From contig CP137679.1 of the NCBI GenBank assembly GCA_037976565.1, positions 11,600,651-11,664,650 of the forward strand: a stretch of DNA of 64,000 nt, written 5' to 3'. Every line of letters begins with the position of its first letter. Within the stretch, counting starts at the first letter, position 1. The notes beneath the pieces were generated by a model that was given only the letters and a program-made list of their open reading frames with translations, did no database searches and was not told where the DNA came from. The DNA comes from Mesocentrotus franciscanus. Its lineage: Eukaryota; Echinodermata; Echinoidea; Camarodonta; Strongylocentrotidae. This document shows, piece after piece, positions 37,401 through 49,400 of the stretch. A program made the position numbers and the translations under genes.

Positions 37401-40400
37401 AACTAGACAAGGCTCAGGAAGAGATTGATACATGTATGTATGTTCTATCTATCAGGCTATAGTTCATCCAGACGTTGGACAAAGCCCTCCTCATAACATT
37501 TCCATTCTCTTCTGTCTCTAGCTGTCCTAGTCCAAGTGGCCGTTCCCATGTATGATGTTAGGTCATCTCTCCATCTTCTCTTCTGCCTTCCTCTTCTTCT
37601 CTTTCCGTCCTTGGTTGCCATTCTGTTAAACGATTTGTCCATCTATTGTCCTGAAGTCTTGCTACATGCCCAGCCCATCTCCACTTTGATTCTCTGACTT
37701 TCTCCATGATGTCTTTAACCTTTGTTTTCTGGCGTATGACTTTGTGATTGATTTTGTCTCGCAGAGATAAATGCGACATCTTTCTCTCCATGGCTCGTTG
37801 AGTAGTCACAAGCTTCTGTTCTAGATCCTTTGTCAATGACCATGTTTCTGATCCATATGTCATAGTTGTTAGAATGCATTGGTTGAACATTCTTCTTTTA
37901 GTGACATGGGTATGTTTTTATCGGTCAACATGTCTTTGTATCTTCCAAAGTTCATCCAGCCTGCTTTTACTCTCATCATAACTTCTTCTTTTGTGGTGTC
38001 TTCCATTTTCAAAGTTTGTCCCAGATATTTGTAATCGCTCACCCTCTCTAACGTTCGATCTTCTATCTCGATGTTTTCATCTGTGTCATAGTTTGTCATA
38101 TATTTAGTTTTATCTTTGTGCATAGTTAAGCCAATAAGTTTGCTCTCCCTGTTGAGACCTGTCAGCTGGTCTTCCAAGTCTTTGATTGATGTTGAGATCA
38201 AGGCCACATCATCAGCAAATCTGAGATCAGTAAGTGTTTCTCCATCAATGTTAACTCCTCCCTTTAAATGCGACTTTTTAAATACTTCCTCTATAGTGGC
38301 TGTAAATATCTTTGGAGATAATGTGTCTCCCTGTCGTACTCCCTCTGAATCTTGACCTCCTTGATACATCATTATCAATGTGAATTCTGGCTACTGCGTT
38401 GGTGTAAATATCTTCCAGGATGCTCACATACCCTTCTTCAATGTTAATCTTTCGTAGGGCATCAAACATGTCTGTGTGTTCGATGGAATCGAACGCCTTC
38501 TGGTAGTCCACAAATCCGAGGCATAGGTGAAGTTGGTACTCATTTGCCTTCTCAATGAGTTGATTTATAGCTTGTAGGTGGTCTGTTGTTGAGAATCCAG
38601 CTCTAAACCCTGCTTGTTCTCTGGGTTGATTTGTGTCCAATATATCTTTGATTCTATTTTGGATTACTTTGGTGAAGATCTTGTACAGATGAGATAGAAG
38701 ACTGATTGGGCGATAGTTTTTACATCAGCTTTGTCACCTTTCTTGTATAAAAGAATTATTTTTGCCTCTTTCCAAGTGGTTGGAATCTGTTGCTTTTCCA
38801 ATATCTGGTTGAATAATTTCAGTAACTGTGTAATTGTCTCCTCCTCCTTGTTTAATAATATCACTTGTTATTTCGTCATTTCCCGGTGCTTTGTTGTCCT
38901 TCATACTGTTTACAGCTTCCTCAACTTCTCTTTGCAGTATTGGCGGTATGTTTGAGTTTCTGGATGAGATATCTTTATGATCCTTCTGTTGTTTTTCGTT
39001 GAACCATAAAGTTCCTGGTAGAAATCAGCGCATATTTCTAGTAGCTCCGATCTCTTAGAAGTTATATTTCCATCCTTTTGCTTCAATTTGCTCATTCTTG
39101 ACTTTTTGCATTCCATCTTTTGAATTGTTTTTGGTCCCCTTCCGCTTTCTAGAGTCTCTAAAATGAGTTTAAGTTTTTCTTCTTTTCCTTTGGCGTCGTT
39201 TCTTTTTCACCAATTTCACTATTTCTGCATACTCCACTTTTTCTGTTGTTGTCTTTGATTCTTTCAATCGTATTTCCTTTCTTCTTTGATCTAGTTCTAC
39301 TATTTCTTTGTCCTCTTCCGATCTTACTATCTTTCTTTTCTCAGTTGGGGCTACAGATTTGGCTTCTTCTAGTATTGCTGATGTCACCATATCGCATCGC
39401 TCCTCAATGTCCATATCCTCCAACTTTAATCCATTAAAGCGGTTGTGAAGCTTTAGTTGGAATTCTTCTTTCTTTTCCTTCAGCTTCATGATGTTAATCC
39501 GTGTCTTCCTTTTATTTTGAATGAATCTAAGCCTGGCTAGTTTCTTGTTGATGCTTATATTGACTCTGACCATTCTGTGATCACTTGCAATGTCTACATT
39601 GGTGATGACTTCACAGTTCTTGACTATCCTCGCTGGTTACTAAGTATGAAATCTATCTGGTTTTTAGTAACTCCATTTGGACTCTCCCAGGTCCAGTAAC
39701 GACTCTTGTGTTTCTTAAAGTATGTATTGGTCACTTTAAGTTTATGTTCCATTGCAAATTCTATCATCCTTTCACCTCTCCTGTTTCTTTCTCCGTAACT
39801 AAATGATCCCATGATATTTTCTTCCCCTTTTTCACATTGTCCAATTTTTGCATTGAAGTCACCCATAAGAACTGTGTAGGCACCGAATTGTCTATAATGG
39901 CCTTATTGATATCTTCATAGAAGTCCTCCACTATTATATCATCATAATCACTTGTGGGTGCATAAACTTGTATGATGCACATTTCATCCTTTCCGTCAAT
40001 TGTATTTTCATGGCAGCTACCCTGTTTGAATAGCTTTTAACTTCTTTCACATAGTCCTTAAATTTGGTATGGATTAGAAATCCAATTCCTTTTGCATTTT
40101 TGTCATCCTCTGTTTTTCCCTATTGTAGAGCCATGTGCCTCCTTTAAGTTCTGTCAATCCTTCTCCTTGTCTCTTCGTTTCAGCAAGCCCAATGACGTCC
40201 CATTTGAATCCCTCTAGTTCATCCAACAAACTTTCTACACTTTCCTCGGTTCTCAAGGTTCTAACATTGTATGTACAAATATTTAGTTCAGATTTTTCTA
40301 TTTGGCCAGTTTTATTGCATCCATCCATCTTACAGCTTCCATTTGGCTTTGACTGCAACATATCATCAAAAGAATCCTCTTTCATGCGTTTGCTGGTCAA

Positions 40401-43400
40401 TTTGCAACTCTGAGTGTTGCGCCGTTATGGCCATGGGCTTTACGGCCTCCTTTAAGTTTTCTCTCCATAATTGTCATGAGGGTTTTTGCCATATACTGAC
40501 GCGCTGGCAAAGTGTGTTGTCAGTAGGGGAAGCAACTGATGAATGTAGAAGTAGTGAAAATATCAACAGTCCTCCCGCCCGTGCACGTCGCTGGCTGTAC
40601 TCGTCTACGGCACTACGGTAGCAGTTTGTTAGATCTTCAACGAACTGGCCAGACAGTTATGTATGTTCTAAAATGTATTAAAGAAATGATATGTTGTTAT
40701 TCATTGTGTATTTTGTTCTGTGTTCTTTGATTTTAAAGTAGAACTCATCATCTCTTATTTTGTTCTGTCTGTCTGTAGGCGGAGATTGAGGGAGGGCATC
40801 TAGCCCAGAGAGCTATCAATGAACTTGCCAAGGCTCAAGAAGAGATTGACGGCCTGGAGGAAGTTCTCGCTAACCGAGAGAGGGAGCTGGAGGAGACATT
40901 GCACCATGGGGAGACTGCTTCACATGCTATTGGTAACACATTGAAGATTTCTTGTCAGAAGTGTACTTTCAAAGTATTAGGATATTCACAATTAAAGAGT
41001 TAAATCCTCTGTTGCTAAACTCTGTCCAAAAGCACTCTGATGTGTGTGGTGTCACATGAAAGGGAACTCTACGATTACATTTTTTCTTTTACACCCCCAC
41101 CTAAGAAAACCATTCACTCCAAATCGGGAAACCTATCAAGATTCAGTCAATGGTTACCTTAAAATGTTTATGTCTCCCATCATGCAAACTGTGTCAAAAT
41201 CATCAAACAAATACTCAAATGATTTGTGAAAGGACCAAAAACGCCAGTTTGTCAAATGGTCATATATGTGTATTCGTTTTTTGATCATCCAGATTTAAAG
41301 AAATTTCATAACCATTTTTCAAGTTTCATAATGTTTCGATGCTTAGTGGCCAAGATCAGGGTGTGGTAATTACCTAGCCAATTTGAGGGGAGGTGGGGAT
41401 TTGATTTACTAATTTTTTTGTTCGCTCTTGTCCTCGGTTAGATAATTGGAATTATGATGTTTGTTTTCCAAAGCTAACCAACAGGAGGAGATTGGAGCGT
41501 TGCATGATGTCCTGGGAGCACAGAAAGATGAAATCCTACGATTACAGGATCTTTTAGATGGAGTGACTCGAGCGCAAGAACCATCAGGTAAGATCAGTTC
41601 ATTTCAAAGAATCCCCTGGTTCACTTAAACCTGATGAATATATTCTGTAGAACAGTCAGGTAAGAATTATTCTATTCTGGGGGATTTAACCACAGATGGA
41701 AGATTTGATTGTATTACTTTGCATTAGTCTGCATAAGCTACAGTTGCATATTTTAGGTTGTAGTTTTTTCTTTATCATAACAAAAATAAAAAAATCACCT
41801 TACCGTATATGTCTAATGACTGTCCCTTTTTCAGGTATCACTGTACAATTGCCAAACACCATTTTCTCATCAATCGTGTATATAGTTGATCAACTAGAAA
41901 TGCCCTAATGTCCTACTCAAATTGCTATATATATATATATATATATACATATATATATACATTGTTCAATATCCTTTTCAATAAGAAAAATGAACATTTT
42001 TTATGGAATCTCTTTTATATAGCTCCTCAGACAGCAACTGATCTGCAGAATTTATTGGGAGAGATATCTGGGTTGAGGCAAGCCTTGTACGGGCAGCAGC
42101 ATCATATGAACACCAGAGGACCAGGCAGGGGCGCACCGTTACCCCCCTTTACCCCCACAGCGGATCCTGCATTCAATGATAGAGGTACACATTGACATCC
42201 TATTCTTATTATTTAAACCATTTGTTGATAGTATCTTGTATTTTGAAAAATGAAAGTAAAGTTATTAAACCATACAAATAATTCCTATTAGATAGTATAA
42301 TATTGAGTAATTAAAAAAAATAGAATCCTGGATGTATTCAGTCTATTTCTTTAAAATCATTTTTGATGTACATATTGATTAATTTACAACTGTAGCAATA
42401 TTTTTTTTTTTAAAGATTTTAGTGCAAACATCATGTGACAAATAAATCAGTCTGAGTTGAAAAGTTTGTCTAGACAGAAGAAATGGTCTTCACATTTGGT
42501 CCTATTGGCCCAAATTCACAAAGGAGGTTTAAATTCAACCCATGGTTTAAACCCTCTACATAACCCATGGTCTAAAATACATGTAAGCGTGACACAGTCA
42601 GAGGTCCAATATTAGACGTGCGCAAGGCAAGGTACACTTAATTTGCGCTAATTTTAGACCATGGGTTATGTAAATGAGGGTTTAAACCATGGGTTAAATT
42701 TAAACCTCCTTTGTGAATTCGGGCCATAATAGACAGATTGGCTGAAACCATAGTGATTATCTCTTTGTAGTGCCTTGAAAATCCCTCTGTATGGATATGT
42801 TGGTATTTTAAATGTTAGAATTCTGCAGACTTTAATACCAGAAGCAAATGTCATTAGCAATCTCTTACTTGAAAACATTATTATATTCTTAGGATACCAT
42901 GGAAACTCATCATTTATGCCGCCAGGTAATCCACCACAACCACCGCCCCCAGGGAACATGAATTATGCACCACATTCCTTGCCATATACCCCACAACATT
43001 CCACATTGCCACCAGCACCCATGGTGGCACAAAGTACCGCAGGAACTGGCTTTCAGCCTTCGACATCATTTGCACCTTTAGACCAGAGCCGCCGTGTTCA
43101 GGCACCACCCATACAAGGCACTGTACCCTTGCAGCCTACTGCGGTACCAGCTAGACTCTCTGGAGTACCGCCTCAAAGCAGTGCTGTGCCTATGGCAGGT
43201 ACCACTAGTGGGCAGACAATGTTCCAACCACAAATTCAACATGCCCCTGCTACTCAGGGAGTACATTTAGGCAGGGAGCAGGACATTACCATTAGTGAGA
43301 GTAGGAGGGGCAAGTTGAGGCAAGTGAACGGACCCATCGAAGGACTATTCTGCAATGTACCAGAGCACCATGACCAGGTAAGAAACAAATTGAGAGTACA

Positions 43401-46400
43401 TAACTTAGTTTCCAATTATAGATTTGCCATTTACACCAATCTGATTAACTTTCCCATGGCCATTTCTAATATTCATTTTAAATGTTTCTAGGGTCCTGTT
43501 TCATAAAACTTGTTATCAATAACAAGTGTTACATGCTACTCAAATCATGGCACTTGATTGGCTGAGAGCAAATTTGTCATAGAAATTTAGCATTTGTTAT
43601 TGATAACAAGTTTTATGAAACAGGGCCCAGACTTTTTCTCCACTTCCAATGATCTACTCTGTAATTTTGTATCTCGTTCTTTGTTTGTAGTATTTCCAGT
43701 ATTTCTCATTGTGAATGGAGTTGCAAGGATATTTATGATTTTAACTACTATTAGGGACATTATGTTTCTGTGTCTCATATATCATAGCCAACTTGTTTTT
43801 ACAACAGGAAGATGAAATCGATAGACTTCGCAAGCAACTCGACAAGCTGAAACGATCTAAGGTACTTTTATGTTATTTTGTGTGAAATATATATGATAGT
43901 GGAAGTGATTAGTTTTTGTTTGGTACATACATGTATTATCAAATAATGCACTTTAAAATCTACATTATAATGTATTTCACAAAATTGTGCAAACACAGCT
44001 GTCCATCACAGGGACTTTGAATCCCTGTGCAGGGCTTCAATTTTTGTCACCTCTCATTAGTAGCTTAACAGCTGCTTAGACATTGTTAGTACATATATTT
44101 TTTCCCCTCCCCCCCCCCTTTTTTTTTTTTTTACCTTAGCAAAACCTTTGTTGGACTTCAAGGGAATTGTTTCTATTTCAGCTTTTTCCAGAAACATTGA
44201 ACAATATTTATTAAAATGTTTTTTTTTCTGTTTTCTTGTCTTTGTTCCATGATATTGTGGTACAGCGGACAGAAAGACAAAGTTCACCTAATACATCAGG
44301 AAGAATGTCTAGATTGAGGCATGAACTAATGGTAAGTTGAAAACCACCCATCTCCGGCTCTTGATATTTTGTCACGTTCCCAGCAGAAGGACGTTAATGG
44401 GTGCATAACCATCGCATGTACATTTTTAGAAATATGAATTTTATAGTTTTTGAATTTTCTTTGAGCACATTTTAATCTATATATCACCTTTATTTAAAGA
44501 TGTCTTTTTTACCCAGAGTAGCCTCATTAGTATTAATACTGTTCTCCCTGAGGGACCCTTCAATCATATTATTACCTCAGCTTTAGCACAGGTACCATGA
44601 TGAGGATAACAGTGATATATTATATATTCTTTATATTTTCATTCTAAAACAATACAAACAAACTTGATGTCACACCCTTCAACAAGGCACACATTGATTT
44701 GTCTCTTTTATATATCATGTCAAAAATTGATTTGGGTATACCATGTGCATAGCTGACAATCATTCTCATTTTAAAGGAATAATTTATATTGGGGGTCCTT
44801 CAAACTAATGAAAATTTTTGTTTTAATATAACATGTATGAAATACAGGTAGTCATGATATTTAAGACATTGAGTTGATCTAAGGGACATTGTTACAGTAA
44901 AAAAGAAATAATAAAAGGTGGTACAGATTGACATACCCTGCGGTCAGGATGTTGACCGCGGTCCGGACTTTGAGAAGCCCTTCCTCATAGTATCCATCTC
45001 CTTCTCCTGTTATCTATTTTCAGGACAAGCGTGAAGAGCTGGATGCGCTGGACCTGGCAGTATCCAGGCAACAGGGCGCCCTGAAGAGATTGAGAGACGA
45101 TGATGAAGATCTGAGATACCAGACAGAGGCCAAGCTGAGGGAACTGAAGAACTTAGACAGGAATGTAGACGAAAGAAGGTCTAGAAGGTATTTAATTCAC
45201 AGTCTCTCAAGGCCACACAAAGGGCAACAGAAAAAGTGGCTATCATATATACAGTCAAACCTACCTTAGTGGCCACCTCTCTATAAAGGCCACCTCTCAG
45301 TAGTGGCCATATCTTTTGTCTCCCTTGAGGAAGAAATGTATCTTTTAGAATCTGTCTAGAAAGGCCACGTGTCTACAGTGGTCACTCTTTCTGTTTCCCT
45401 TGGGTGACCCTAAGACAGGTTTGAATGTAGGACGCCTTCTTGGCAGGTTCTGCATCATTTATTTCTATCTAGAAATAGACGGTATACATTTGCCCCACTC
45501 TAAGCAGTAGGTCTTTATATGGAGGTGGCAGCTATGACACATTTAACTTCATGTTGTCTTCTGGAAAGGCTACATTTATGTTTTTTACCTGGGTATGAAG
45601 TATATGTGTGTATCATGGCTTCCAAAGAATTGATAGATTTCTTCTACTGTTTGAGGTATTGGATTTGTCTCATGTCAATGACATTTTCCTCCAGGGATTT
45701 CTTGGAACACCGTCGTCAGTTTGAACCAAGAGCTGAGGACTACGATGCAGTGGACGACCACCAGCTCATGCAGCAGAGTGCGTTCCTTGAAGACGAGATC
45801 GAGTGCCTGGAAGACACCATAGCAAAGAGGAGAGCAGAGCTGAGAGAAGCCGATAAGTTACTGCTGCAGTGTCAGACTGATATACATGAAGCTCAGAATA
45901 AGGTGAATTTGTCTATCAATCTTTACGCTCGTTCAGTTTGGTTTTGTGAAGTTTGTATCAGTTTGTAATTTTATAAAGCTTCATCCCCAATGCTCTGTAG
46001 AAAATCCTTCCTCATTGAGCAGAAAGGGTTAACTCAAGATGGGTATACACAGGATTATGAACTGTTGCAGTGCTACCAAGTTTACAAACATAAAACAACT
46101 ATAGTCAGACCTGTCTATAACGACTGCCCAAGGGAAACACAAAAAGTGGTCTTTGTAGACAGGTGGTCCTTGTAGACAGGTTCCTTTAGTACATGTTTCA
46201 ATGAGAAACCAGTTTCAAGGGAAACAAAAAATGTGGTCTTTGTAGACAGGTGGTCACTAAAGTGGTTTGACTGTATATTGTAAGATTCCATGAGACAAGT
46301 TTTTGATACTGTTTCATTTTTTCATTGGTCTTATTAATCAATATTGTGTTCGATGATATCAAACTTCACAAGTTTTGATCTTGGTCCAAGAACATGAGAC

Positions 46401-49400
46401 AGAATTTGAGCAGTTTGGGGGATAGTTTTATGTCCCTAACGATCTTTCACTTGTGTGCGTAATTGGTCCCTTTTAAGGGATATAAGGAAGTTACTAATAT
46501 TTTGGCTAATCTCTTGGTTTTATTAGGCAAGTGAAACACTCAGACATTTTGACAAGGCAACTCACGACCTCGCCATGACCCGAGAGGAGAGCGAGGAGCT
46601 AGAGCGGAGGTCACACGATGTCGCTGTTACCCTGGTCCAAGCGCAAGAACGGCTCCTGGTCCTGGAGAAAGAGGTGGAGGAGCTGGAGGAGAAGAGGAGG
46701 ACTTGTGAGAGGGATGCGGGCGAGATGGAGACCCTGCTCAACGCCAGGGAGATGGAGATGAGAGCTGTGGAAGCAAAGAGAGACCAGAGTAGTAAAAGGT
46801 ATTGTTTATATATAAAGATTTGTTGATTGAAAGTCTATGACTGATCAATGGTGTGATTGAAAACGCAATCTATTCTGTGACAAGTCAACAAGGAAATAAG
46901 ATTACCACAGAGTGGTACATGTAGAGCCTTCAGCAGAAGTCATTAATGGAAGGAAGGATACATGTTGATACAGAGAAATTTCGTAAAAGCATGATTCAGT
47001 TATCACTGGAAAAGTTTGGTAATATATTACAAGACTGTTTAGATACACATGTAACTCGTATTTCTACTTTGATCTTATGATGTAGGCTTCTGCCAAGATC
47101 AGCACCAGAATGAGCTACTATTAAATTCATTACTAAATAATAACGATGATCAACATGGGAATTACACAATGTTTGGAAGTAAGAAAGTCAAGTGTTCATC
47201 GTGACTATTTAAAGATGATTGTATTTCTTCTGATTGATGCAGGCTTGAGAGGCTGAAGTCGGAGGTGATCATGGCCGAGCAAAAACTCTCAGAGCTCCAG
47301 TCGTCCTTGAGAGATGGAGAAAGAGAACATTCTAACAGGCAGAGTGAGCTGGATAGACTACAAGATCAGGTAAGATGTGTTGTAGTCTGTTTCATGTCAC
47401 TTTCTGTTGTGAATATCACCCTTACATGAAGGTAAAATATTGCACATTGAAAAGAAAGAAAAACCTTGTATAATAGGACAAAAGAGAAGAAATTTTTTAT
47501 GCATGTGTATTTAAGCAGAAATCAATTATATGACTCACCATCATACTCATGTAACTTGCATGGACATGTACAGAGATGCCAACTGTTCCGTTTTTGCCGT
47601 ATTTGTCCCGTTTTTTGGCTATGAATACGGCAATACGTTTTTTGTGTGTTTTGTTACGTTTTTTTTTTTTTTAATTGACGTTTTTCTTAATTTCCGATCA
47701 TGGGCTTTGTGTTGTATGTGTATTATGCACCTATGTCTTCAAACGATGCATGCAGTACGGTGATACGGGGCCCAAACTGCGCTAGTTGCGAACAACCCAT
47801 GTGTACTGTATGCACGTCGCGCTCCGATCCAGGTACGTATAAGTGGTACCGCCGTTGCCTATTTCTTTGAAGCTGCTTGATTGGGCGATATTTTAGGGTT
47901 TTTTCAAAAATACTTTTTTTGGTTAAAAAATACTGTTTTTTCTGTTTAAGAATACTTTTTTTTGTTGATGAAGGTTGGCATCTCTGCATGTACATATATG
48001 AAAAATGTTGTCTCACTTTGTCAAGACATACCTATGCTATAGTACTATTGGCTGTATCAACATCTTGCTGATTTGATTTCTAGATAAAAGCTTTATAATG
48101 AACTGTCTGGCTATTGGTTATCTGTTAGCCCTCTATGTTATCAAAAAAAATAAAAATAAAAATGTCCAACTTTACCTTTCTCATCTTCCAGCTCGATGAT
48201 CAGCAACATGCCCTGGAGAAGGTCAACAGGGAGATAGGGGCCAAGCAGACTGACCTTCGAACTTTGACCTCTGAAACCGACAAGCACCGACAGCAGCTTG
48301 TTTCAGCCCTGCAAGAAGGGGAGAGTGAGATATCCGCAACTCAACAAAAGATCAAAGTAAAGAGTACTTGCTATCATACACATAATTTTATGGCAGATAT
48401 CTGTTGATTAGGCAGTATGTCACTTCATTTCTATTCACTATATGTGACTTACTTGTCGTCTTTTCTGTGCATATTAATTTTGTAAAGTGAAGCATTACCA
48501 GGTGTGGTAATAAAGATATAATAAAGAGAAGTTGTTTGTTGCGGGGTCAAGGAACACACAGTATATCTTCCATATTTTCCTATGTAGACAATGTTGACCT
48601 ACCTTCTACATTTTCATGTACACATAGTCATCCAGAAATATAAGTTGCCTATTGTAGTTATGATATAAACATCGACATCCAAATTGTATGTTCAGAGCCA
48701 AAAGGTTGTTGTTGCTAATATTCTGTAAGACAGAGTTAAAAACCTTCTGGCTCTCACCAGACAATGTTTAACACAATAGTTCTTTGGAAACTTTTAAAGA
48801 CTGTGCACCCACGCATTAAAAATTGTGTGCTCTTCTACATGTAGGACACCAAGAACAGTCTAGAGCGGTTGAGACAGCAGCAGCAGGAGACCAGCCAGGC
48901 TGTAGATCAACGGCGTGAGGAGCTCTCTCGCCTTCAGACCAGGGTTGCAGCGGCAGAGGGCGCCCATCATGATGTCCAGTCTGCCATTGAGAAGCAGCAG
49001 GCGGAGCTGAAGCACACGCTGGAGATGGTGCACATTGAGAAGACAGAGCTGGAGGCGCTGAGGATGCAGCATGAAGCTAAGATGGCAGAGCTGGAGAAGA
49101 CGCAGCTTGCTGCTCTACAGGTCAGTACAGTATCGGGATATCCCTAAATGTAATCCTGACCCTAACACTTTCCTGAAATTAAATCAAAGCTTCCTATCTA
49201 AATTTAGCCAAAACCAATACTGCATGAAACATTTACCCTAAATATGCAAGGAAATGTTAAGAATTATCTACATTTTCTACAAGACCAATTATTTTTTCTG
49301 CTGCTGCTGTTGTTGTTTAAAGGGAACCAAAACATTCATGCTAAGTTACCTTTATTGTAAAGTTTAAACGATTTGAATAAGATTAGTGAAAAATTGAACA

